DNA of 14,993 nt, from contig PMYA01000149.1 in the NCBI GenBank assembly GCA_003170935.1, forward strand, positions 1 to 14,993, in the 5' to 3' direction. Positions 7,734 through 14,993 of the stretch are shown piece by piece. Each line of letters begins with the position of its first letter. Position 1 is the first letter of the stretch. Under the pieces are notes generated by a model. The model did not search any database and was not told where the DNA came from. It worked only from the letters and a program-made list of their open reading frames with translations. This DNA comes from Methanobacteriota archaeon (GTDB lineage Archaea > Halobacteriota > Bog-38 > Methanoflorentales > Methanoflorentaceae). A program made the position numbers and the translations under genes.

Positions 7734-7776
7734 CGTGAGGAGTAACGACTCACGTGCTTCCCCACGTATGGGGAGG
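7734..7776. other. Two adjacent stem-loops, possible terminator or structured RNA
   Basis: The first stem is CGTGAG/CTCACG with a 9-base loop (7734-7754). The second is CTTCCCCA/TGGGGAGG with a CGTA loop (7757-7776), 8 pairs including one G-T wobble. They lie about 90-130 bases past the repeat-protein stop. No T-run follows, so intrinsic termination of bacterial style is not evident. Confidence 0.45.
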
Positions 7777-7929
7777 CTATAAGATAGGTTGCTTACTTGT
7801 CGAGGGGGCTCTTTTCGCAAGCGAGAACCAGCGACACGCGATCGGACGCTGAACTACCGGACGAGTTGGTTCGATAATAAGCTGTTAGGGCTCTACTGAC
7901 TTTGATCCAAGTAAATAAAAGTGAAGAAC

Positions 7930-7943
7930 GGGTATTTATAAGG
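7930..7943 (+). promoter_or_regulatory. Putative promoter of glycosyltransferase unit
   Basis: GGGTATTTATAAGG contains a TATA-like core (TTTATAA, 7935-7941). The predicted transcription start near 7965 would leave a leader of about 80 nt before the ATG at 8047. Consensus-based. Confidence 0.35.
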
Positions 7944-8046
7944 CAAATTAGACTCTGCATACAACGTGCGTTTGTTCGAGCGAAACGTTCAGGGAATTTG
8001 CAAAAAAATGTGAAAAATGGCCTGTAACTTCTAAGTCGTGTTCACT

Positions 8047-9198
8047 ATGCGCATACTAATTGTAGCTATGAACGATTTGAAGCGGACATATCCTCAACGG
8101 TTTCATCATCTCATTAAATATTTATCTAAAAAACACGAGGTGACAGTAGTTTGTGTTAAAGCTTGGTGGCTTGAGCTGCTACAGGACAAATATTTAGATG
8201 ACTGTTTAAAGAATATAGAACTCAAATATGCAACAGATCGAAGAATAAACTCGTTCTTTCAAGAGGCTTTGATCGTTAAGAAATATGCTTTTAACCCCTC
8301 TCTCAAGCAAGAATTTGATGTTCTTGTTAGCTTCAATGATTTAATTGCAGCGTATTTTGTTTGTAAAAGATCGTTAATTCCTATGGTCTTCGACCTATGC
8401 GACGACATGGCAGAGTATGTTGGCGTCTCAAGCCAAGTACCACGGGTGCTTAAGCCATTAGGTAAGTATATTGGAAGGCAAATGATCCTGAAGAACATCT
8501 ACATAAGTCAAAAAAACGCGTTCACTTTAGAATCCTTAAAAGAGAAGTATGCAATTAGCAGCGATAAGTCGTTCCTAATACCGAACGGCGTCGATTTAGA
8601 ATTGTTTCAAGCGCATAGCAACCTGTCGAACATTGCGGATATACGTGCACGAGAATTCACAATAGGATTCGCCGGTTTTTTGGGAAACTGGCTCGATTTT
8701 TCATACCTGTTGAAATGCTTGCAGAGGTTAATTGAAAAGCAATACAAGATTAATTTGCTTATAGTAGGAGATGGGCCGGCACGAAAGCATATCAAAGAAA
8801 CTGCTAAACAATTAAACGTCCTAGACATAATCGATTTTATCGGAAGTGTGAGCTACGACGAAATTCCAGCATATATAAACCTAATGGATGTATGTCTCAT
8901 ACCCTTCGATACGGGCGCTGTAGCAGACCATGCGCTCCCGCTGAAACTACTTGAGTATTTAGCTTGTCAAAAGCCCGTGATTTCAACAGAGTTGCGAGGC
9001 GTTGTTGAAGCAGTCGGTGACGCAGTACTGTATGCTTCCAACGAGACGGAGTTTGAATCTCAGCTCACCAAGCTTTTTAACGATAAAGATTATCGAATCG
9101 AGCGGGGAATACGTGGTAGGAAGATAGTTGAAGAGAGGTACAGCTGGGAATCAATAGGCTTACAGTTTGAGCGCTTGCTTGTGGAGTCAACACTTTAA
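8047..9198 (+). CDS. GT4-like glycosyltransferase
   Basis: 383 residues with the two-Rossmann-fold layout of GT4 retaining glycosyltransferases, probably transferring a sugar from a nucleotide-sugar onto a surface glycan precursor at the membrane's cytoplasmic face. The start MRILIVAMND is the usual first strand. IPNGVDLELF begins the interdomain region, GFAGFLGNWLDF follows, and LIVGDGP lies in the donor-binding domain. LPLKLLEYLACQKPVIST occupies the EX7E/donor region, with Glu in LLEY but no acidic partner at the usual earlier place. I chose ATG 8047; a GTG at 8038 would add three residues. No clear Shine-Dalgarno sequence precedes either. The gene is clearly richer in A+T than the purine genes (bases 8101-8160 are 16/60 G+C), suggesting transfer. 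Donor and acceptor unknown. Confidence 0.85.
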   Translation: MRILIVAMNDLKRTYPQRFHHLIKYLSKKHEVTVVCVKAWWLELLQDKYLDDCLKNIELKYATDRRINSFFQEALIVKKYAFNPSLKQEFDVLVSFNDLIAAYFVCKRSLIPMVFDLCDDMAEYVGVSSQVPRVLKPLGKYIGRQMILKNIYISQKNAFTLESLKEKYAISSDKSFLIPNGVDLELFQAHSNLSNIADIRAREFTIGFAGFLGNWLDFSYLLKCLQRLIEKQYKINLLIVGDGPARKHIKETAKQLNVLDIIDFIGSVSYDEIPAYINLMDVCLIPFDTGAVADHALPLKLLEYLACQKPVISTELRGVVEAVGDAVLYASNETEFESQLTKLFNDKDYRIERGIRGRKIVEERYSWESIGLQFERLLVESTL

Positions 9199-9268
9199 CG
9201 CGAAGCGCAAACAAAAAGATGCCTCGCGTCATCCCTAAAAACGAAAATTGGACAATTCTGGCGATATT

Positions 9269-10243
9269 GTGAAGGTATGTTTAGTTGGACAGTTCAACGA
9301 TTCGCTTGACGAAGGCAAGAGAAATGTCGGAAAGTCTTTAAAAGTCGGATTAGAACTCCAAGACATTGAGGTCGAAAAAGTTAATATCTCGTCAGTGATC
9401 GAATGGGGGGGCATTAAGACTTTTCGTCCGGATATTATCCACTTCATTCTTACACCAACCTTCATGGGTGTGTTAACAGCTAGACTTGTGTCTAGTGTTT
9501 TTCCCCCCGCAAAAACTGTAATCTCAGCAGTTCATCCGTCCCTCCGACGAAGCCGACTGTTGAAGCTTTTTGAGCCGGACTTGATGCTCGTTCAATCAGA
9601 GGAGAGCAATGAATTGTTCCAATCGATGGGCATGAATACTCGTTTCTTCCCCAACGGAGTCGACGTAAAGAAGTTCAAACCGACGAGTGAGAAACGTAAG
9701 AACGACATAAGAGTAAAGTTTCAAATATCCAGACAAGCTTTTGTGGTCTTGCATCTCGCATCGCTGCGCAGAGAACGAAATCTTGATATATTCAAAAAAA
9801 TTCAAGCGGAAGAAGGGATTCAAGTATTGATTCTTGGGCGGGAAAACGAAATTGCAGATAAAAAACTATTACGCGAGTTGCGGGAAGCGGGGTGTTTAGT
9901 GTGGGTACAGCATTTTCCCCACGTTGACCAGATTTATAATATGTCCGATTGTTACGTTTTTCCCACCATGCACAAAAAAGCCTGTATAGAGACCCCACTA
10001 TCTGTGTTAGAAGCGATGGCGTGTAATCTACCAATTATTTCGACGAGATTTGGAGCACTCCCCACGATCTTTAACGAGGACTCTGGCCTTTTTTTTACTG
10101 AAAACGCTGAACACATACCTCAAATCTTGCTAGATGTGAAAAATAGTAACCTGCCGGTCGAAACACGGGCTAACGTCTTCCCATATGCTTGGGATACTCT
10201 AACTCAGGATCTTATCGGAATTTATAAAGAGCTCTTACGCTAA
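9269..10243 (+). CDS. GT4-like glycosyltransferase, short
   Basis: 324 residues from the GTG at 9269, giving MKVCLVGQFNDSLDEGKRN, a normal GT4 opening strand and glycine-rich loop. A TTG at 9248 would add seven residues that look non-conserved. Landmarks are RFFPNGVDVKKFKP, HLASLRRERN, VLILGREN and ETPLSVLEAMACNLPIIST, the last being the donor-site region. The first Glu of the usual E-x7-E pair appears one place closer (ETPLSVLE, six residues between). It is shorter than the typical 350-400 residues. It lies 70 bases after the other glycosyltransferase and shares its AT-rich composition, so the two were probably acquired and are expressed together. Activity on a specific sugar cannot be inferred. 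Confidence 0.8.
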   Translation: MKVCLVGQFNDSLDEGKRNVGKSLKVGLELQDIEVEKVNISSVIEWGGIKTFRPDIIHFILTPTFMGVLTARLVSSVFPPAKTVISAVHPSLRRSRLLKLFEPDLMLVQSEESNELFQSMGMNTRFFPNGVDVKKFKPTSEKRKNDIRVKFQISRQAFVVLHLASLRRERNLDIFKKIQAEEGIQVLILGRENEIADKKLLRELREAGCLVWVQHFPHVDQIYNMSDCYVFPTMHKKACIETPLSVLEAMACNLPIISTRFGALPTIFNEDSGLFFTENAEHIPQILLDVKNSNLPVETRANVFPYAWDTLTQDLIGIYKELLR

Positions 10244-10375
10244 AAAGACTTAGCCGACACGCGCATCGAATCCCTAGCAGGGCAAGTTAGCCGGCAATTT
10301 AAAACAAGTAAGTGACTAAGATACGAGCTTCTGCAACGACGAGCAAGCACTGCGTCAAAGCCTTTTTCCGGAAGG

Positions 10376-10383
10376 TTATATAC
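10376..10383 (+). promoter_or_regulatory. Putative TATA box giving a leaderless or near-leaderless transcript
   Basis: TTATATAC, preceded by a BRE-like GGAAGG, is centred about 24 bases before the ATG at 10404. That is the spacing expected if transcription starts at or next to the start codon. AGG at 10393-10395 could instead act as a ribosome-binding site if the start lies further upstream. Confidence 0.4.
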
Positions 10384-10403
10384 GAAACTCACAGGATGCC
10401 CCT

Positions 10404-11096
10404 ATGAAGCACGGCTTCTCGATATGTTTTCTCGGAATTGACGGTTCTGGAAAGAGTACCTTGGCCAAACACTTGTGTCAGGAACTCAAACACAGAGGCT
10501 ATAAAGTCAGCTACGTATGGTGGCTCAAAGGTGATACTTCACTGTTGAGACGAACGCTCAAAGCTATTGGCTCCTCGCGCCACGTGAAGCTTGAGGTGGA
10601 TGTACAGCGCCAAAAGGTAGTCACTACAGACGCGCGTTTAATCGACAGAGCCTTTAAGTTGTTGTTTCCGATGATTCTGCTAGCTGACTACCTTAGGTTC
10701 GGGGTCGTACACGCGTGGCTTCCACGAATAGCAGCTAGTAACAAAGTCATCATCTTCGACAGATACATTTACGACGTCATCTTAGCACTGTCCGAGGAGT
10801 TTGAGTTGACGAGGACCACTCAACTGAAGCTTTTTCGGCTTTTCAGCGTCCTCCTGCCCAAGCCTGAACTCGTTTTCCTAATAGACGTTCCCCCCGAAGT
10901 CTGCTACGCACGTAAAAAGCAGGAGATAAACTCCATGCAAGAAGCTCGCGACAAATGGGAGACCTACCAGATACTCCCTCCTGTGCTAGATCAGCTAACT
11001 GATGGAAGGATCGTCGAGGTTGACAATACAAAAAATCCTCTAGACGTGAACAAAGAGATACTGGCAACGGCGCTAGAACTGCTTGGAAGGCCATGA
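10404..11096 (+). CDS. Thymidylate-kinase-like P-loop kinase
   Basis: 230 residues of the dTMP kinase-like NMP kinase fold. Walker A is GIDGSGKST at residues 11-19. FDRYIYD matches the DRY-type substrate loop, FLIDVPPEVCYARKKQ carries the core strand and an Arg/Lys lid, and the C-terminal part is helical. The spacing resembles thymidylate kinase, but the sequence between Walker A and DRY is expanded and divergent (YVWWLKGDTSLLRR), and the position in a glycan locus suggests a different substrate, such as a sugar or lipid precursor. This is inference; a true dTMP kinase is not excluded. Its stop overlaps the ATG of the phosphohydrolase gene by 4 nt (ATGA), so the two are translationally coupled. 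Confidence 0.75.
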   Translation: MKHGFSICFLGIDGSGKSTLAKHLCQELKHRGYKVSYVWWLKGDTSLLRRTLKAIGSSRHVKLEVDVQRQKVVTTDARLIDRAFKLLFPMILLADYLRFGVVHAWLPRIAASNKVIIFDRYIYDVILALSEEFELTRTTQLKLFRLFSVLLPKPELVFLIDVPPEVCYARKKQEINSMQEARDKWETYQILPPVLDQLTDGRIVEVDNTKNPLDVNKEILATALELLGRP

Positions 11097-12601
11097 GAGA
11101 AAAACTGGCAATAATCGGTATTGACTCGCTCGATCCGCACGTCATTCTTAAATATAGAGCGATGCTGCCGAACCTCTCACGGCTCATCGATGAGAGCCCC
11201 ACATTCATTGCACGCTCGGTTTGGCCGGTCGATACCATCCCTGCCTGGGTAAGCGTTTATACGGGGCTTCGCCCCTCGAACCACGGGTTACTTTACGTCT
11301 ACGATGTTTTCGACCAGAGTCTAAGCGATTTAGCGAAGCTTGATATCACGCCTATTAAAGGAAAAACGTTCTGGGATTACGCCGGTCAAGAGGGGTGCAG
11401 GACGGTGATAATTTACCCAACGCTGATGTATCCCGCGTGGGAACTAAACGGAATTATGGTAAGCAAGTCGCCGTTCGAAGCCAAGGTTGATTGGTTGAGG
11501 ACGACCAGAACAGTAAGCGTCTATCCCCAAATAATCCAAGAAAAATACGCGATTCCGAAAGAGCTTCCTGACTTGTGGGGAGGATTCCCCGGAATCAAAC
11601 ATTTAAAAGAATGGGCGACATACGGGAAAACAGTGCTCGAGGTGGAAAAAGACCTTGCACTGCAACTATTCAGAGGCGAGACGTGGGACTTGTTCTTCGC
11701 ATATTTTTCTGTCTTGGATGTCATACAACATCGTCTCTGGCGGTTTTTCGACGAGAATGATCCTACGTACCCCGGTCGGGACTCGTGTGGCGACATCATT
11801 ACGGACTGCTACAAAATGTTCGATTCTATTATCGGGGAGTTTAGGCAGGCCTGCCCTGGAGTAACACTCATCGTGATGAGCGATCACGGCCATCACATGC
11901 GCCCAGCGAAGACCATTAATATGAATGAATATCTTAGGCGGCACGGGTACCTCGTAGCGCAAGGCACGAACACCTCCATGAAGAATCAACTCAGGCGAAT
12001 TGCTTTGGAAATGGCAAACAAGCTTAACATCGAGCATTCGCTGATAAAACTGCTCGCTCGAAGCAAAAAAATAACACAACTTAGCAAATCAGTCTATTCC
12101 TCCTCTGGATCGATTGATCGAGAGAGAAGCACTGCATTTTTGTCGACTTTCGCAGGAATCAAGTCATATTCGCACGCAGGCATAGAGATCAACAGAGAAC
12201 GGGTCTCAGACACCGAACGTTCAACAATAACGCGTGAGCTGAAGGAACTCTTACTCGAGCTGAAAACCCCGCAGGGGCGTAACGCAGTGGTCTGCTTCAA
12301 ACAGAGAGACGAGCTTCGTGAAGGGGACCACAGAGACGAGATCTATCCAGACCTTTTGTTTGAACTACAAAGCGACTTTGGGGTGGGGTGGGAGCTGCAT
12401 TCTGACTTGTTTGGCAAAGCGTATGATCATAACGTAGCTTCAGGGGGACATTTTAAGGACGCGATCTTCTTAGTAGCTGGAACACGTAAAGAAATAGCGC
12501 GAGGCAACATAAGCATACTCGATACTGCCCCGTCAGTATTGGACTTGTTAGGGGTAGACTGGCGCCGATTCAGATTTGATGGTAGCAGCATCTTCGCATA
12601 G
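11093..12601 (+). CDS. Alkaline phosphatase superfamily phosphohydrolase/phosphodiesterase
   Basis: 502 residues with the metal-binding pattern of the alkaline phosphatase superfamily, close to the predicted phosphohydrolase/phosphomutase group (COG3379-like). Visible ligands are Asp11 in IGIDSLDP, the probable nucleophile Thr48 in PVDTIPAW within SVYTGLRPSNHG, an Asp and His in VLDVIQHRLW, Asp-His in VMSDHGHHMRP, and a late His in SGGHFKDAIF. The C-terminal DTAPSVLDLLGVDW is also typical. No signal peptide or membrane helix is visible, so it probably acts in the cytoplasm, perhaps on a phosphorylated sugar or lipid intermediate. Coupling to the kinase suggests opposing or consecutive steps. 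The substrate is unknown. Confidence 0.8.
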   Translation: MREKLAIIGIDSLDPHVILKYRAMLPNLSRLIDESPTFIARSVWPVDTIPAWVSVYTGLRPSNHGLLYVYDVFDQSLSDLAKLDITPIKGKTFWDYAGQEGCRTVIIYPTLMYPAWELNGIMVSKSPFEAKVDWLRTTRTVSVYPQIIQEKYAIPKELPDLWGGFPGIKHLKEWATYGKTVLEVEKDLALQLFRGETWDLFFAYFSVLDVIQHRLWRFFDENDPTYPGRDSCGDIITDCYKMFDSIIGEFRQACPGVTLIVMSDHGHHMRPAKTINMNEYLRRHGYLVAQGTNTSMKNQLRRIALEMANKLNIEHSLIKLLARSKKITQLSKSVYSSSGSIDRERSTAFLSTFAGIKSYSHAGIEINRERVSDTERSTITRELKELLLELKTPQGRNAVVCFKQRDELREGDHRDEIYPDLLFELQSDFGVGWELHSDLFGKAYDHNVASGGHFKDAIFLVAGTRKEIARGNISILDTAPSVLDLLGVDWRRFRFDGSSIFA

Positions 12602-12691
12602 ACGAAACAGCGAATGTGGACGACGGACGTCTTTCTAATCCTCTTAAGTTCACACCAGCCAGATTCTAACTCAGCTAGGTATGAATAGCTT

Positions 12692-13056
12692 TTATGTTGC
12701 AAAATCCATGAGAAAGGAAGTCCCTGCATAATAATAGCGGTGTGACCCCACAATCTTAAAACCACAAGAGTCCAACAGTTTCATTGCTGCTCTATACGTG
12801 ACACTGTTTTCGGCCGTCGCTCCCTGATCTTAATCCTTGCGAGCGAACCCAATTTACACGTGCCGGGGTCATATTGAAAGAGGGCGTACCCAAATAGAAA
12901 AGCAGTCCTGTAGTAGATGTCCGCTAGGTTTGCTTTCGCGAGAACAAATAGGCCATAAGGTCGGAGGCCCAGAGAAGCTTCTTGAATCCTTCGAGTAGCA
13001 ATAAGTGCTCGAGGATGCAAATCTAAAAGCGTATTATACAGCGCACGTTTTTTGAT
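12692..13056 (-). pseudogene. Decayed class I SAM-dependent methyltransferase fragment
   Basis: Reading the minus strand from 13056 gives an open frame to TGA at 12781. It contains HPRALIATRRIQ, LRPYGLFVLAKANLADIYYR and FLFGYALFQ, resembling the post-motif region of Methyltransf_11/25-type enzymes (LkPGGlfvlatPNlas...lLfGY). A second frame starting at the overlapping ATG (12784) continues with KLLDSCGFKIVGSHRYYY and stops at 12692, which matches the usual end of such enzymes (eLLe.hGFkvv.s). The SAM-binding N-terminal half is absent and the fragment is split by a frame change, so I read it as a remnant. It lies 22 bases after the flippase stop on the same strand, suggesting it once belonged to that transcript. 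The resemblance is by eye. Confidence 0.5.
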
Positions 13057-13078
13057 CTACTTCATATAAGCCGCCTTA

Positions 13079-14527
13079 TTAAGAGCCCCTGTAAATCCTA
13101 TATATAAGCTTAATCTCTTGTATGGTGAACCCCCGCAGCACCAGTAGAATAGTCACATAGATTATCGCGGCAAGTGCGATCGATAACACTATGCTTAAAA
13201 GCCCCGAGGGATTCCAAAAAATGAGAAATAGGGCCATAATACTCGAACTGCAGATACTTTTTACGATAAATCTACCATTTAAGTCGAACTTAAACTGTCT
13301 GAGCGAATAGTATGTAATCAACACGAAAGCGACCAGGAACGTGAGGAAAGTGGCAAGCGCAGCACCTAGAAGGCCTAAGTAGGGAATAAGCACCAAGTTT
13401 AAACCGAAATTCAGCACGGCACTAAGTATCCAGATCGTACCAACGATGGCAGTCTTCTTTGTTAACGCAAGTACCCTCATAACCACCGTGCCCGTTCCAA
13501 TGAGCACAGCCCCAGAAGCAACCAACGGAGTGACTAAATAGCCGTTTGCTGCAATCTGTTGGGTAGTTAACACAAGCAACAGAGGCTTTGACAACACCGA
13601 CACGGCAAAAACGCAAGGTAATGCTATCCCCTCATAATACTTGAGTGAATAGGTCAAGATAGTTCGCACATCCGCTATGTTGTTGTTGTCGTAGTGTTTT
13701 GAGAGAATCGGAAGAAGTAGTGTCACTAACGGTGCTGCTACCATGCTGAGAGTACCGCCGAGGGCATATGCCGGCGAATAATAGCCCACCGCTGCGGCCC
13801 CTAAAAAAAGCGCAATGAGATAACGATCGCTTGAATCTACAATCCATGCCGATATATCCGCCGGGACCAAGGGCATGCCAAAAGCCAGGTATTGTCTCAC
13901 GTGCCTGAACTTCGGGATAGCAACACCAATCTGCGCGACGATGAGATACAGCATCACGGCGAATACCACAAGTTGCTGAATTAAGAGTGCTATCAAGGCG
14001 CCTTGGAGTCCGTAACCCGAAAGGATAAAAAATGCTATCAGAGCCGTGTTTAGGTACGCATTAAAAACGATTAAGACAGAGTACGTTTTGATCTGCTGGA
14101 ATGTTACAAAATACTGTAGAACATAAAGAATCAAGCACGCAAGTACGATGTTCGGTATGAGCAGTTGGGCTATGGTGGTATTGCCATGAGACACGCTTGC
14201 TGCGATTTGTGGCACAAATAAAAAAAGCAGCCCAGAAAGAATCGAGCTCGTAAGCAATACGATGAGTCCCATGGAGTAAAATGCCTCTCGGATGTCATCT
14301 TTATCCGTCGCCGCAGCAAGAAATCGAGTCATTGCAGCTGGCAGCCCTAACGTTACAAGCCAAGGCAATAAACCGATTGTTACCATGATTAAAGCCCAGG
14401 TTCCATAATCAGCTATAGCGAGGTTCTTTGTCAGAATAGGGAGCAAAATGAAATTGCTGAGGGCTGTTAGAGGAGCTACTACTGCAGTCAATCCTAGACG
14501 CCGAGCAGTGAGTGTGTATTTTTCCAT
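13079..14527 (-). CDS. Wzx-like polysaccharide/oligosaccharide flippase
   Basis: 482 residues, almost entirely hydrophobic segments (about 12-14 predicted helices), with the length and pattern of the polysaccharide transporter branch of the MOP/MATE flippase superfamily. The N-terminal GLTAVVAPLTALSNFILLPI, followed by LTKNLAIADYGTWAL, is characteristic, as is the mid-protein block FGMPLVPADISAWIVDSSDRYLI seen in Wzx/RfbX-like proteins. Expected role: moving a lipid-linked oligosaccharide across the cytoplasmic membrane. It converges with the glycosyltransferase/kinase/phosphohydrolase genes and, with them, defines a surface-glycan locus. No clear Shine-Dalgarno sequence precedes the ATG. The transported glycan is unknown. 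Confidence 0.88.
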   Translation of the reverse strand: MEKYTLTARRLGLTAVVAPLTALSNFILLPILTKNLAIADYGTWALIMVTIGLLPWLVTLGLPAAMTRFLAAATDKDDIREAFYSMGLIVLLTSSILSGLLFLFVPQIAASVSHGNTTIAQLLIPNIVLACLILYVLQYFVTFQQIKTYSVLIVFNAYLNTALIAFFILSGYGLQGALIALLIQQLVVFAVMLYLIVAQIGVAIPKFRHVRQYLAFGMPLVPADISAWIVDSSDRYLIALFLGAAAVGYYSPAYALGGTLSMVAAPLVTLLLPILSKHYDNNNIADVRTILTYSLKYYEGIALPCVFAVSVLSKPLLLVLTTQQIAANGYLVTPLVASGAVLIGTGTVVMRVLALTKKTAIVGTIWILSAVLNFGLNLVLIPYLGLLGAALATFLTFLVAFVLITYYSLRQFKFDLNGRFIVKSICSSSIMALFLIFWNPSGLLSIVLSIALAAIIYVTILLVLRGFTIQEIKLIYRIYRGS

Positions 14528-14993
14528 TTACTTGGCCTGCCCTGCGCGATACAAAGCGATGTGCTCCTCTACTTTTGTATTCGGTCTTTTAGTTCCTTCT
14601 CAACTATACCGTCTCAGCGATAACATAGCTGAGGTTCTTAGAGCCTACTTTCACCACGATTCGCCAGTTTCTGCCGCTTTGCTCTCACGAACGTGGTTAA
14701 TGGTCGCTCTGCCGGGTCGCCTAGCTTCGCGAGATGATTTTTTTGCTTTTGCATCACGCTCTTTATGCTCAATTCTCGACGGCAATAACACTACATAGAC
14801 CTAAAAGTTTGCTTTATTGCATGCGCAAAGTTGTTTCTTTTGTAACGATCCACTCACGCACCCATGCAACCGGCTTGCTTTAAGATTTTATACTTTCGTT
14901 AAGTATCTTGCTACCATCATTGAAATGTTGAGCGAAGCACTAAATACAATATTTACCAAACGATCGTCATAAAAAGTAATCTCTATATAACCC
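14528..14993. other. Region upstream of the flippase gene
   Basis: 466 bases without a supported gene. A minus-strand TATA-like element lies at 14884-14898 and a hairpin at 14613-14633 (CTCAGC/GCTGAG, 9-base loop). The longest plus-strand frame here overlaps the flippase gene antisense and looks like a shadow. An unrecognised small gene or a long flippase leader are both possible. Confidence 0.4.
14884..14898 (-). promoter_or_regulatory. Putative minus-strand BRE/TATA promoter
   Basis: The minus strand reads CGAAAGTATAAAATC, a strong match to BRE plus TATA. It lies about 360 bases before the flippase ATG, so either the flippase mRNA has a long leader or this promoter drives an unrecognised short transcript. 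Confidence 0.35.

Larger units (their letters stand above)
7648..8046. other. Intergenic region with tandem hairpins and a putative promoter
   Basis: About 400 bases with no supported gene. It contains consecutive stem-loops at 7734-7754 and 7757-7776, an imperfect palindrome at 7812-7827, and a TATA-like element at 7935-7941. The 3' part is AT-rich like the following glycosyltransferase genes. Confidence 0.5.

Noticed and set aside
7602..7745. An open frame after the repeat gene reading ...LSELLLSGNNLEKLLDAREE with coding-like sequence.
   Set aside because: It has no plausible start codon, overlaps the end of the membrane-anchor frame out of phase, and runs into the hairpin region.
10244..10375. 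Repeated TTAGCCG and a small CCCTAGCAGGG hairpin between the second glycosyltransferase and the kinase gene.
   Set aside because: Too short to distinguish from chance, and no terminator-like T-run is present.
14448..14798. Plus-strand open frame of about 116 codons upstream of and antisense to the flippase start.
   Set aside because: It overlaps the well-supported flippase on the other strand and shows no recognisable domain or ribosome-binding site.

Overview
The window looks like a chromosomal segment of a euryarchaeon, probably in or near the Methanomicrobia/Methanosarcinales/ANME-type lineages. The evidence is a stand-alone ATP-pyrophosphatase subunit of GMP synthase (the split archaeal GuaA), a short archaeal-type adenylosuccinate synthetase of about 340 residues, a Trm112-type zinc protein, and TATA/BRE-like promoters in place of bacterial -35/-10 boxes. 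The exact lineage cannot be read from the sequence.

Left third (1-5788, all minus strand): housekeeping metabolism. pyrG (CTP synthase) and guaAB (GMP synthase ATPase subunit) form one unit. It is followed by the 3'-truncated argD (PLP aminotransferase), which appears to have its own promoter inside a long inverted repeat. A second unit reads purA, then a 59-residue Trm112-like zinc-ribbon protein, then a two-membrane-span protein of unknown function. The window therefore holds final steps of CTP, GMP and AMP synthesis.

Middle (5789-8046, plus strand): a 372-base divergent intergenic region leads into the most unusual part. Two overlapping reading frames (6161-6781 and 6778-7647) encode degenerate repeats with a G-[ILV]-[ILVT]-Y core spaced mostly 21 or 30-31 residues apart, ending in a two-helix membrane anchor. 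The repeat phase passes almost unbroken across the frame change, so I think this is one gene of about 495 codons interrupted by a frameshift, whether programmed, mutational or a sequencing error. A 93-bp near-identical internal duplication suggests recent repeat expansion. A roughly 400-base gap with tandem hairpins follows.

Right (8047-14527): a surface-glycan type locus. Two AT-rich GT4-like glycosyltransferases, a thymidylate-kinase-like P-loop kinase and an alkaline-phosphatase-superfamily phosphohydrolase lie on the plus strand; the kinase and phosphohydrolase overlap by 4 nt. A Wzx-like polysaccharide flippase on the minus strand converges on them. Between the two arms lies what appears to be a decayed SAM-dependent methyltransferase. 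Together these suggest assembly, modification and export of a lipid-linked oligosaccharide, with signs of gene gain and loss. No CRISPR array, insertion sequence, tRNA or rRNA was seen.
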